This document shows, piece by piece, positions 43,896 to 52,537 of a DNA stretch of 64,000 nt. Numbering within the stretch: position 1 is the first letter of the stretch; each line of letters starts with the position of its first letter. The position numbers and the translations under genes were made by a program. Source of the stretch: an uncultured Collinsella sp. (GTDB lineage Bacteria; Actinomycetota; Coriobacteriia; Coriobacteriales; Coriobacteriaceae); contig CATYVH010000004.1 in NCBI GenBank assembly GCA_958413765.1, positions 1-64,000 on the forward strand, written 5' to 3'. A model generated the notes under the pieces. That model ran no database searches and was not told the DNA's origin. It worked only from the letters and a program-made list of their open reading frames with translations.

Positions 43896-44021
43896 CCGGA
43901 AGTGCGGTGAAAAACCGAGATCGACAGACCAGACCCCTGTTTTAGCCTTCCGCGACCTGCGGTTTTGTTGCCGAAATTCGGTTTATGCTCGGAGGTTTCC
44001 GATTTTTCCCCGCACTTCCGA
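43896..44021. repeat. Inverted repeat of a GGAAGTGCGG-type motif
   Basis: CCGGAAGTGCGGTGAAAAAC (from 43896) and its near-complement TTTTTCCCCGCACTTCCGA (ending 44021) face each other across about 80 bases. A further partial copy, TCCGGAAGTGTGCGG, lies near 43766. The gap 43800-44186 has no convincing gene; short open frames cross the repeat but look unlike protein. Confidence 0.5.
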
Positions 44022-44186
44022 AAAGCACCCTTAAACCGCGCGTCCCGAAGCGGAAAACCGCCGGATATTTGTTCTCCCCAAATGAGATCCTTGTTTTGCC
44101 TGGCCGAATCTTACATCCAAACAAAAAAAGAGGACCGACGCATCAACCCTCTTCAGGTGTCGCCCGAAGGCTTCCAGCGCAATTGA

Positions 44187-44542
44187 TTTAATTCTAATCG
44201 ATATCACTTGTTTGACCACGATCACGTCAACCAGTAGAAGCCGCCCATGCTCGATCATTCCATTGCCGGGATGGTGCTTGGCTAGTACGTCACACATTGC
44301 ATACATGAAAAAAGGGCAACACTCTCAATTTGAAAGCGTCACCCTTAACGCTCCCAAAGAGCTTTTGTATTGCAGGAAGATACTCTACACTATCTTCCCT
44401 TGATTGGCGGGTCGAAACAGACACCATTGTGATTTCAAGCAGAAAGCGTTATATTAAGTATGCATTTGCACGTGGTGTTCGCACTATACGCTCAGATGCC
44501 ATAGTTTACAAAGATGGCCTTCTTCATAGACGCTAGGTGGGA
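44187..44542. other. Intergenic stretch with a short open frame
   Basis: AT-rich. A plus-strand frame to TAG at 44536 reads VETDTIVISSRKRYIKYAFA then RGVRTIRSDAIVYKDGLLHR; this looks protein-like but has no clear start or family and may be a remnant. Near 44311-44345 an imperfect AAGGG/CCCTT hairpin could end the SIR2-gene transcript. Nothing else is recognisable. Confidence 0.35.
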
Positions 44543-46138
44543 TTACTCACTAGTAGCCGATATGTCGAAGGCCTTCTTGTACTTAAGGAAATCATACATT
44601 CTAATAAGCCGTTTCAGCTCGCTATTACCGTGGATTATCTTGCGATCGTCCGTGATGAGCGCCCTCAGATATTCAAGCAACTTATTTAGATCGATCTCAT
44701 CTTCTTCAAGTAGCACAAGCTTTTTAAATGCTTCCTCAAAGCCTTCGTTAGCTATAACAGACTGAACCGAGTGTCTAATTCCCGAATGATGATAGCTACC
44801 TTTTGCCTTTCGTAGGCTGTTGTTTAGAAAAGCATCTAAATCCTTCTTCTCATCTATTTCCTTTAGCATCCTTGGATTAAGAACTTCCCCTGAATACGCG
44901 CTTAAATACTTATACATGGGCAAACCACCCGAGTTAGAAGCAAGCAGCGAAGGAAGGTATTCCTCGACGGCAAGCTTAGGAGCAACATGTTCGTCATCAA
45001 ACACAACATCACGATATAGAAGTTCGGCTTTGACCATATGCCCGTGCCCTAAAGAAGCATTCGCAACACCGATACCCAGCACAAGATGCTGTCCCTCCGG
45101 AAGTCTCTCGAGGTCGCTAAAACTCGCTTCAACTACCAGAGAGTCATTCGGATCGCCCTCATCAGCCAAGGCGTAGATGCTCCTGCGAAGCTCACGAATG
45201 ATCCTGGGCGAGAAGGAGCATTTGGATTGTCCAATTGCTTCATACACTGCACCAAAATCGTTCGTCCTAATCTCGGTCATGCTTGTCTCGCCAATACCTG
45301 GAAAGGTAAACGAATGAGTTGAGGTTGCGTTTTCTCCCCTAGTAAGGAAGATAAAGCGCTTTCTAAGCAACGCAAGATTGTTAGAACCGAGGCAGCGCGA
45401 AATCGACATGAGGATAGCTTGGATATCGGGGTCGTTAAGGGAATAACCGATAAAAATAATTGGGTATTCCATAAAAATAGTTAACAACTTGGCAGCCAAG
45501 TAATCCTGTGTTTCGGCGAGTTTTGCGTAATCTGCCTCCTCAAGAACCATAGATTCAGGATTATCCATAGAACCGTGGATCTTATAGATTTCACCCATTT
45601 CAAAAGTTCTGTGAAAGACGAGATCGTCTTGGCCAACAAAAACTTTAAACTCGGGAAATAGCGACTCCAGGAGACAGTCATAGTTGGTTGTTATAACTCC
45701 AGAGATACGCCGCCTGCCAACCTCTCTCAAGATATCAAGCTCATGCGTCATATATTCAGGTTTGAACGAGGATAACCTCTCGGCCGCCATGATCTTTAAA
45801 ATAGATTTACGCTGACGAATGTCCTCTACATGATCGTTTCTAAAAGAAGCGAAGCGAGGGTCCTCAAGAACAGCTATGCGCATATCCTTATCAAGCATCG
45901 TCGCGGCAGAGGGCAATGCGCTATTGTCAGACTCATCTGGACAACGTGCCAGGTACGAGTCAAGCCGAAAGGGATCATCGGAAAGACGGGAACAGAGGTG
46001 CCTTAACAAACCAACCCAATCGTCGGTACCCATGTATCTACGGGAAAAGCCCGAGCCGACGAATAAATATGGGCTACGCCCCACCCCATTTATCAAACGT
46101 ACAACGCTTTCTACACTGTCATCTCTTCCGACTTCCAT
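44543..46138 (-). CDS. SIR2-domain protein (putative anti-phage NADase)
   Basis: 531 residues. The SIR2 core shows LFVGSGFSRR (28-32, NAD-binding), GVITTNYDCLLE (150-154), KIHGS with the catalytic-type His188, and FIGYSLNDPDI (231-239). The C-terminal 270 residues are helical and unlike known domains that I can name (sensor or oligomerisation role is inference). Such proteins in other bacteria deplete NAD+ on phage infection. ATG follows GGAGG at six bases. AT-richer than the core genes. No partner gene such as a TIR protein is adjacent. Confidence 0.8.
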   Translation of the reverse strand: MEVGRDDSVESVVRLINGVGRSPYLFVGSGFSRRYMGTDDWVGLLRHLCSRLSDDPFRLDSYLARCPDESDNSALPSAATMLDKDMRIAVLEDPRFASFRNDHVEDIRQRKSILKIMAAERLSSFKPEYMTHELDILREVGRRRISGVITTNYDCLLESLFPEFKVFVGQDDLVFHRTFEMGEIYKIHGSMDNPESMVLEEADYAKLAETQDYLAAKLLTIFMEYPIIFIGYSLNDPDIQAILMSISRCLGSNNLALLRKRFIFLTRGENATSTHSFTFPGIGETSMTEIRTNDFGAVYEAIGQSKCSFSPRIIRELRRSIYALADEGDPNDSLVVEASFSDLERLPEGQHLVLGIGVANASLGHGHMVKAELLYRDVVFDDEHVAPKLAVEEYLPSLLASNSGGLPMYKYLSAYSGEVLNPRMLKEIDEKKDLDAFLNNSLRKAKGSYHHSGIRHSVQSVIANEGFEEAFKKLVLLEEDEIDLNKLLEYLRALITDDRKIIHGNSELKRLIRMYDFLKYKKAFDISATSE

Positions 46139-46645
46139 CTAGCGCCTCCAAACAAGCTACTTCCATAAGTATAGAACATATGTTTGGGTTTTACTAGAAT
46201 TGCAAGACTTCATCGGAGACAAAGCTGCTCGACAATTGAAAATTCGAACCGCACAGGTGACCCAATATTCAGCAGTGTTCCGACGAGCAAATATTCATTT
46301 CGCGCCTCAGGCAATCTAGCGCAGCGGCATCAGTTAGAACGCCATGACTCTCTAGGAGTTCGATAAGTTGAGCGAAAGTCTAAAATTCCATCGCCAAAGT
46401 AACTCCTAAAATCAAAGGGCCGTTGCCGATAACAACCAAACAACGACCCTCCTTTGTCATCGCCTCACGTAGAGCCCACGACAACTGCATCACTAACTGG
46501 ATGTTAACCTAGATGCACAGTAATTGCGCATCCAAAAAAGTTAATCATGTAGCAAATACTCTTCGCGTTGAAACTAATGCGAAGCATTTTCGCGTCCGTG
46601 CACGAGAATGCGCAATCAATATGCGGAAAGGCAAAGATGATTCAC
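46139..46645. other. Gap between the SIR2 and membrane-protein genes
   Basis: About 500 bases on the 5' side of the SIR2 gene. It should contain the SIR2 promoter and the membrane-protein terminator. I see no gene and no clear structure; the short open frame at 46184-46366 has no ribosome site or recognisable sequence. Confidence 0.4.
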
Positions 46646-48055
46646 CTAGCTAACAACCATCCAGTCACTACCGACAGTACTCGAAATCTTCGAGGAATCG
46701 CCGATGCACACGATGGTCGCCGAAGCGCCGGGCACATACTTGGCCTCAAGAACGGAAACACCTTGCTCCTTAAGCCTTAAGGTCGTCTCGGTTATCTGGG
46801 TTTTATTCACATCATTTTTGCTGACCAGTTTAACGCCATTGCCATCATTTTCATTCAGGCAGGATACAACCGTATTGTAATCGGCCCAATAACAGTACTC
46901 CCCAGAAAGCCATCCAAGCTCAGTGGCGCATATCGATCCAGTCGCAGAAACCGTCTTTGGAAGCAATCCGTAGCGCTGCCTTTCCTCAAATTCAAGAACA
47001 TCGCAAAATACGCGATTAGCATTAAGTAATCTCGTTCCACAATAGTCCCCGTAAAACGGCGCAAAATGATTGCGGATAGTCCGCGACAACATACAGTAAT
47101 CGTAGGTGTAGTAACACTTGAAGATTCGTAGGGCGTCTCCCCCTGCCCCTTCGGCAGAACGGGCGAATTCAACAAGAAACTGGTCCCACATGCGCTCAAT
47201 ATAGGGAATTGCGAGTTTAACGCTATCCATATCAGACAAAGGAGCATCGCTCGTCTGCTGCATTATTCCAGTGGTTTTTGCCAAATGGAAATGAGCTGCC
47301 ATGCGCTCGATCGTTCGGATAAACTCGGGCCGATTCCCGTCCTCAATCGCCATAATTGCAAAGAAAACACTTCTCAACAGAAGATCACTTGAAAATCGCT
47401 GAGGTAAGAGATCGCCATATTCGCGCTCGTATGAGAAGAGCCTGGCCTCACCCGTATCGATTGAAGAGTAACCAAATACGGAGTCCGAAGGAACGACATA
47501 TGATGGAGCGGCATTTGAGTACACACGGCTAAACTTAATTTGATAACGCTTAAAAAAGGTTGAAATCCAAAAGGTCACAACACCAAATAATGCCAGCTCA
47601 AACTCAAAGGCAATACTCGAAGTATCAAGCACATCTAGCCCCTGGCCTCCGAGATAGCCATCGATAACAAAGTGATCGAATGCGACGGACAGCAAAAGAG
47701 ACATGAACGCCTCGAATGAGAAAGGAAGAGTCCGGTACCGCAATTTACCCCTTGCATGCTTGATTACCCCAAGAAACAACCAATAGAAAAGGGTAGGCAT
47801 GTATCGCAGCGAAGGACCTGGAACTGAAAACGCATCGCAAATCGCAGCCATAATAAACACCGGGAGCTGGCAACAAATTGTTGGAGCGAGAATTCGGTAG
47901 GCAACGTTCAGCCTGCCCGACTCATCGGAGGGATACAGTTCTTCGACGGTGTATTGCCCTCCGATCGCCAAGGGCCCAGCAAAGCGGACAAGCTGAACGC
48001 TCGACAAACCGATAAAGACATAAAAGACAATCCAATGAATAGTGACCGATTCCAC
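46646..48055 (-). CDS. Membrane protein with lysozyme-like (transglycosylase-type) segment
   Basis: 469 residues, no family known to me. Five hydrophobic segments lie near residues 7-27, 50-75, 84-100, 112-131 and 148-168. The soluble part then has SVFFAIMAIEDGNRPEFIRT (Glu238) and KTTGIMQQTSDAPLSD (261-276). A catalytic Glu before an NRP turn followed by a GxMQ motif is the pattern of lysozyme-like transglycosylases; that assignment is inference. GTG start at 48055 with GAGGAG about 12 bases upstream. It lies between a SIR2 gene and a reverse transcriptase, so a defence effector that attacks the envelope is possible. Confidence 0.6.
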   Translation of the reverse strand: MESVTIHWIVFYVFIGLSSVQLVRFAGPLAIGGQYTVEELYPSDESGRLNVAYRILAPTICCQLPVFIMAAICDAFSVPGPSLRYMPTLFYWLFLGVIKHARGKLRYRTLPFSFEAFMSLLLSVAFDHFVIDGYLGGQGLDVLDTSSIAFEFELALFGVVTFWISTFFKRYQIKFSRVYSNAAPSYVVPSDSVFGYSSIDTGEARLFSYEREYGDLLPQRFSSDLLLRSVFFAIMAIEDGNRPEFIRTIERMAAHFHLAKTTGIMQQTSDAPLSDMDSVKLAIPYIERMWDQFLVEFARSAEGAGGDALRIFKCYYTYDYCMLSRTIRNHFAPFYGDYCGTRLLNANRVFCDVLEFEERQRYGLLPKTVSATGSICATELGWLSGEYCYWADYNTVVSCLNENDGNGVKLVSKNDVNKTQITETTLRLKEQGVSVLEAKYVPGASATIVCIGDSSKISSTVGSDWMVVS

Positions 48056-48538
48056 CTGTAAACAATCTCCTCAGGTCATACGCTTGCGATTAATTGTAGA
48101 TAGACAGAATTGAACAGGAGGCAACAATATTTGAAACTGTTGTTTTGCGCACCCCGGATCAACCAACATACCCCAGAAAGGTCGCTGATGTTGACTGGGG
48201 TTCCCGTAAAACCCCAACAAAAAATGTGCGGAGTGCCGGCCTGAAACTGCCTTCGGACCCTATTGGCTGCACACCGAGAGGCTCCGCTATGAAACGCCCC
48301 CTTTACCACCCGCTCTGTGCGACCGCGTGCACGTCCATGGTCAACGCGACGATGCCTATGGCAGCCATTGCAGAGGGGGTTCAGCCTCAGAAGGCCGCCG
48401 AGCAGCAGGCGCAAGCCGTGAGGTCGAGCTCAGCGTTGCTTTTGAATGCAGAAAAACGAGTCCGAACGCAGCGGCGTCCGGTCCTCTTGGCAGGTCCCAT
48501 CTTGGGTTGATGTCCACAAAACTAGCCCTTGCGGTCGG
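48056..48538. other. GC-rich gap without a convincing gene
   Basis: Open frames exist on both strands (for example 48145-48510 on plus), but none has a good start or a recognisable sequence. Short repeats such as CCCCAGAAAGG and GACTGGGGTTCC near 48171-48203 form a weak hairpin that may end the 272-residue gene's transcript. The base composition differs from the neighbouring AT-rich genes, so this may be an old insertion. Confidence 0.35.
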
Positions 48539-49357
48539 TTAAACAAGTTTCAGCAGCCTTTGATACTCTCCGGGATCACGCATACGCATAATATCCATGT
48601 ATGTTCTGCTTTTTGCGACCATGATATCGTCGAACTTGGATAGGCCGTGCCCGCTCGCTCTTGTGACAACCATGCGGTCGTCGCAAAAATATGAAAGAAA
48701 GGTGTCCTTGCCGGGATGGTGTATCCGTCGGACGTCGAGCACGTTCCGGAAGTCATAGTAAAGTGCGGCGTTGGCGGTTTCCTCAAGTTCAGGCAGTCTG
48801 TCGATGCCTTCAAAGCGGCAAGGATAAATTAGCAGCAAGTTTTTCGAATGACTGATTGAGCGAAGAAGTCCTCGGGCCTCACGGTCTTCTTCGCTCAATT
48901 GTTTATTACTCTCAGTTTTTATAAGCTCGTCAAGCTTGGCGAGGCTGTAATCCCTGAGAATTGCATGCAGGCGTAAGCCTCTCTGTTCTTTTACATGACT
49001 TCTGCAAAGTTGTTCTAAAGTTATTCCGCGGTCTGAAACTCGCCTTGACGAAGTGAGACTTACGGCGCGCATCATGGATTTTCCGAAGATGAGCTTGAAA
49101 TCTAACTGATACGCGTCTGATACCGCATCACACTCCCCATTTGCCTCGGATACGGGCGCATGAAACTCCGCACCTCTGGTCAGTTCCTTGAAAGCGTTAG
49201 AGTGGTTGATGAGCTCGCGCGTCCATTCCTCGTATGTATATAACGGACGCCCAGAATAGTCTTGCATGAGGTCCTTAACAAACAATTCTGGGGTAATCAT
49301 TGCGGATTTAAGTCTCTCGGCTCCGGGAACGGCTTCAATAAGCCTCTTATCTATCAC
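48539..49357 (-). CDS. Hypothetical protein with possible PD-(D/E)XK motif
   Basis: 272 residues, not recognised. Residues 72-90 read ANGECDAVSDAYQLDFKLIF; an Asp followed by D-F-K at about this spacing, with an upstream Glu, is the pattern of PD-(D/E)XK nucleases, but it is weak evidence. The middle is charged and helical (SEEDREARGLLRSISHSKNL), followed by a strand LLLIYPCRFEGID. GTG at 49357 has AGAGGAGG five bases before it, so expression is likely real. Next to the reverse transcriptase on the same strand. Confidence 0.6.
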   Translation of the reverse strand: MIDKRLIEAVPGAERLKSAMITPELFVKDLMQDYSGRPLYTYEEWTRELINHSNAFKELTRGAEFHAPVSEANGECDAVSDAYQLDFKLIFGKSMMRAVSLTSSRRVSDRGITLEQLCRSHVKEQRGLRLHAILRDYSLAKLDELIKTESNKQLSEEDREARGLLRSISHSKNLLLIYPCRFEGIDRLPELEETANAALYYDFRNVLDVRRIHHPGKDTFLSYFCDDRMVVTRASGHGLSKFDDIMVAKSRTYMDIMRMRDPGEYQRLLKLV

Positions 49358-49532
49358 TGTGGCCTCCTCTTTGCGGTAGTTTTACGGATGTTGACGGAAG
49401 CCGTTCCAGCAGGGTACGCCAAAGTTGGCCGAGCGAGCGGCCCGTCCTGGCTCGGAAGGGTCCGTGCCTTCGCCTAGAATACGCGCACCATGGCGCGTTC
49501 AGGCCGCTTTCGGGGTTATCCTGGCCGTTTCC

Positions 49533-49769
49533 ATGGCAACCTCGCGCTACTTCTCGGAGAGGAAGATGGCCGAGTTGCACGACGCGGCGCTGCGAAGGGG
49601 AGCATCGTGCTGTCGTGACTGGGCCGAGCTGGAAAAGACTGCCGGGAAGATGGTCGAATCCAGCCTTGAGCTTGCCGACAGAGTGGAGTCGGCCTAGGAT
49701 ATCGATAGATTCCGGATCCTGGACACAGGGGCCAAGGAGTCCATTACACCAACTTTCGCGACACTACCG
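49533..49769 (+). pseudogene. Remnant of a small plus-strand gene
   Basis: The frame reads MATSRYFSERKMAELHDAAL, CRDWAELEKTAGKMVESSLE and LADRVESA, meets TAG at 49695-49697, and continues sensibly as DIDRFRILDTGAKESITP. The helical, charged sequence looks like real protein with a nonsense mutation, perhaps from a mobilisable element. The rest of the gap 49358-49921 shows no other gene; it should hold the promoter of the 272-residue gene and the end of the reverse transcriptase transcript. Confidence 0.4.
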
Positions 49770-49921
49770 TTCTTGTCATATCATTCTGATGTTCGGCTCG
49801 AGTTTCAGAGGCATCGTTCCGCGACCGCGTGAAGGCACATCAATTGTTACCTAGTGATCGGAATTGGCCGATATCGATTTAGTATTTATGGCTATGAATA
49901 ATCCAGCGCTAAAGCCATCGT

Positions 49922-51376
49922 TTACTGAGCACTCAAGCGTTTAATCTTCCTATAAATCTTAGCCTCGTCGGGGGCAATCGGATCATTTGGAAACGCCTTT
50001 TGGGCTCTCGCTACGTAGGAAAGAAAGTTCCCATAGCGAGAAAATGCAGAAGGGTCAGCATCACCCGAGGGGCATAGCCTTCTTCCCTTAATACCGAGTG
50101 GTGAATAATGTTGATATAGAGCGGAGACGCGCTTTTTTGATGCGTGTCTCCCCTCTCCCTCATTAGAACGCGCAATCGCAGTGGCCGCCTCACGGAGACG
50201 CTTATGGTACCTTCCAACCGTAGACTGTCGAAGTCTTACAACGCGCCCGTCAAAGTCAAACCCCAGGAAACTGACTTTCTGCGCCGGATGTACACCGGAG
50301 TACGGATAGACCTTACCCGCACGACCGCTTTCAAAATCAAGCTGAGCAACTCCGCCGCCATCAACCCGGAACACCTTGGTTTTCTCAGGCTGCAGTTTAA
50401 CGGAATCAACATCGGCCATGAGATTGATGGCCTCTACAAGTGCATCAAAGCCAGACTTTGGAACGGCAATAATAAAGTCATCGCAATAACGAAGATACAA
50501 ACCGCCAACCCGTTCGACGGCAAGCCTGACTTTCATGTCGATATCGGCCATATAGATGTTAGCGAGCACTCCGCTTGCGGCAAGACCCTGAGGAATTCCC
50601 AGCCCAATACCCGTTCGCTTCCACGGCCTGGTGAGGACCTTACTTTTGTTTGCAAGAAACTCAGACTTTGGCAAGATGACATCCAGCTTATTAAGTTCGC
50701 GAATAGACTTGAACCGGAGCTCGATAGCTGCATCGCTGATCATTTTCTCCCGAGTAGGATCGATTGCTGGCCATGGCAATTCATGTCGAGCAGCCAAATC
50801 GGCAATAGGCCAGCACGAATAGCGAAGGATATTTTTAATGACTTGATAGTGATCGTCCGGCAAGCGTCCACTGGGAAACAATGAACGCAACGACGTCATT
50901 AGATGGACATGATTTAAGTTGTCGAAGAAGCTCTCGAAATCACCCGTAAGCACAAAAGCCGAATCTTGCTCGCGTATATAATCGAAGGCCATTTTAGCTG
51001 AGGAAATATTGCTGACAGCAGTTACGGCGCCGCATGATGAAAGCGAAGAGCGGTACGCCACGGCAACCTCATTAAACTCTTCGGCAATAGCCTTCTTGTT
51101 ATATAAGTCCGACCAAAGATAAGAGTAGTACTGGAAGACGCGGTGATCGAAATGCGAGGCATATGCGATATTGCGAACCTTGCAGCTTCGCTTACCTCCA
51201 CGATACCGAACAGCAATGATCTCGTTGGAAATTAAAGGGTAGAACGCGTGGTGAGAAACGTACTCTGAATCTAAGATCTTGGTCTGAGCTTCGGCAAAAG
51301 AAACCCTATGATCAAAATGGGCATATGAACTTTTGGAACTATATCGAGGAATACGAGTGCTATCGAACTCGGCCAA
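49922..51376 (-). CDS. Reverse transcriptase, probably defence-associated (DRT/UG type)
   Basis: 484 residues. Polymerase motifs: VLTGDFESFFDNLNH (motif A, Asp146), GIGLGIPQGLAASGVLANIY (260-264 GIPQG) and YLRYCDDFIIAVP (YCDD, 297-300). There is no group II intron maturase or HNH domain and no intron RNA around it. The N-terminal features SYAHFD, HHAFYPLI and RNIAYASHFDHR recall defence-associated reverse transcriptases, perhaps near DRT2; the subtype is a low-confidence guess. TTG start follows GGGGG. Such systems often need a structured RNA encoded just upstream (see 51397-51439). Confidence 0.8.
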   Translation of the reverse strand: MAEFDSTRIPRYSSKSSYAHFDHRVSFAEAQTKILDSEYVSHHAFYPLISNEIIAVRYRGGKRSCKVRNIAYASHFDHRVFQYYSYLWSDLYNKKAIAEEFNEVAVAYRSSLSSCGAVTAVSNISSAKMAFDYIREQDSAFVLTGDFESFFDNLNHVHLMTSLRSLFPSGRLPDDHYQVIKNILRYSCWPIADLAARHELPWPAIDPTREKMISDAAIELRFKSIRELNKLDVILPKSEFLANKSKVLTRPWKRTGIGLGIPQGLAASGVLANIYMADIDMKVRLAVERVGGLYLRYCDDFIIAVPKSGFDALVEAINLMADVDSVKLQPEKTKVFRVDGGGVAQLDFESGRAGKVYPYSGVHPAQKVSFLGFDFDGRVVRLRQSTVGRYHKRLREAATAIARSNEGEGRHASKKRVSALYQHYSPLGIKGRRLCPSGDADPSAFSRYGNFLSYVARAQKAFPNDPIAPDEAKIYRKIKRLSAQ

Positions 51377-51396
51377 AATACCCCCAAATAAATCAA

Positions 51397-51439
51397 CCTG
51401 TCCGGATCAACAAGCGGCGGCTAACCCTCCCCGGACAGG
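51397..51439 (-). ncRNA. Hairpin just upstream of the reverse transcriptase (candidate template RNA part)
   Basis: CCTGTCCGG (51431-51439 on the minus strand) pairs exactly with CCGGACAGG (51397-51405) around a 25-base GC-rich loop containing AGCCGCCGCT. It ends 20 bases before the start codon. It could be part of a non-coding RNA as in DRT systems, or a regulatory hairpin or terminator. Confidence 0.35.
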
Positions 51440-51491
51440 CTAATTAAAGGCGCAGCAAGTGCAACCAACGCTTTCGCGGCCACCTAAAACA

Positions 51492-52043
51492 ATGATTGCC
51501 TATGTCATACTAGACGAAAGCGAGGAATTGGTACTTATGACCATCGAAGCCCTTATCCAGCTAGCCGCAGGCAACGCTGGCGTCAATGTTGCGAACGTCG
51601 AAATTTCGTCGTTTGCTATATTGACGGCAGTAGCGTACCCCATCGCCAATTCGCGATGGGCCGGTTTGTTTATTCCCCATTCATGGGTCGATTAAACAGA
51701 TTATGAGAAATAGACTCACGCAGTGAATAACGCCCTGCTGCAAATCCGGATGCGTTGATGTCCAGAATAAAGGCCAGAGTAATGCGACAAGGGGGCGAGT
51801 TCATCGATTCACCAGTGCACTTGCTGTCGACCATGGCGCACAGCGGGACAGATCGATACTGGAGCGAAGTCTGCCGAGCTCGAAGCCATAGTTGGGAGAA
51901 TCGTCCGCGACAACAATGCGTCCGCGTGCTCGAAATCGATGGACACACGCCTGGACGTCGCAGCGCTTGTTATCGAGGCGGGCGGCAACCCCGAGCGCAA
52001 ACAATCCGAGACATCGTTCACGAGACTACGCGTGCCAGCTTGA
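51492..52043 (+). pseudogene. Decayed plus-strand gene of unknown family
   Basis: Protein-like stretches occur in two frames. Frame 1: MIAYVILDESEELVLMTIEA and VAYPIANSRWAGLFIPHSWV, stop at 51695. Frame 2 (51755 on): MSRIKARVMRQGGEFIDSPV and STMAHSGTDRYWSEV. Back to frame 1 after about 51850: TGAKSAELEAIVGRIVRDNN, TRLDVAALVIEAGG, stop at 52043. Several frameshifts and stops are needed to join them. I do not recognise the family. The phrase IDTGAKSAE recalls ILDTGAKES in the remnant at 49533-49769. Confidence 0.45.
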
Positions 52044-52275
52044 TTGAGGCTTTCTGCGACATCTGCCATCAGCGACAAAGAAAATAGAGAGACGAAGCAC
52101 ACGACGGCAAAAAGTACCCATGAAGTCTGTCTTGACGGAGTCGAGAAAGTTGATATCACGGATTGACAACCATAGGGGCGCATTTCGCACAACCGCGCAA
52201 TCTCGCGCGAGGATGTTTGACAAACAGTGGAATATATGATTCGGCCCATAAACCACAACATAGAAAGGTAACGAC

Positions 52276-52473
52276 ATGGACCAAACGACCCGGCAATATC
52301 TGGATTCTCTGCTTGCGACTGCGCTACCAAACGGAAAGGCGTTCGTAAGGCGAGAGGATATGCCCCTAGCAAACAAGCTCATAGATCTCGGAGCCGCTTA
52401 TAATCGCATCGAGTATGCAGACTTGAGCGGGAATTGTTGGATACAGCTCAGGAACTCGGCGCGATTCTTATAA
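52276..52473 (+). CDS. Small orphan protein, unknown
   Basis: 65 residues: MDQTTRQYLDSLLATALPNG, KAFVRREDMPLANKLIDLGA and AYNRIEYADLSGNCWIQL. ATG at 52276 follows AAAGG at six bases. The sequence looks natural and hydrophilic but matches no family I know. It faces the rhamnose operon across a terminator. The 230 bases before it show no clear promoter (TTGACA near 52217 lacks a well-placed -10). Confidence 0.5.
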   Translation: MDQTTRQYLDSLLATALPNGKAFVRREDMPLANKLIDLGAAYNRIEYADLSGNCWIQLRNSARFL

Positions 52474-52495
52474 ACCAACCGTCAACGTTTCAAAT

Positions 52496-52535
52496 GCAAA
52501 AAATCGGTCCCTCGAGACTCCTCGAGGGACCGATT
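52496..52535 (-). terminator. Terminator of the polysaccharide operon
   Basis: A 15-bp perfect stem (AATCGGTCCCTCGAG and complement), a 4-base loop and TTTTTT on the minus strand, just past the rfbC-rfbD stop. Confidence 0.95.
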
Positions 52536-52537
52536 CA

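Noticed and set aside
43942..44124. 60-codon minus-strand frame
   Set aside because: It runs through the facing repeats and has no ribosome site; the open frame follows from the repeat composition.
48076..48414. 112-codon minus-strand frame between two island genes
   Set aside because: Rich in Arg/Cys/Gly without any domain, and competing frames of similar length exist on both strands; no start signal.
51582..51662. Hairpins (CGTCAAT/ATTGACG and CCCATCG/CGATGGG) as parts of a reverse-transcriptase RNA
   Set aside because: They lie inside a plus-strand stretch that reads like decayed protein, so the pairing may be chance. Kept only as a possibility for RNA sequencing.
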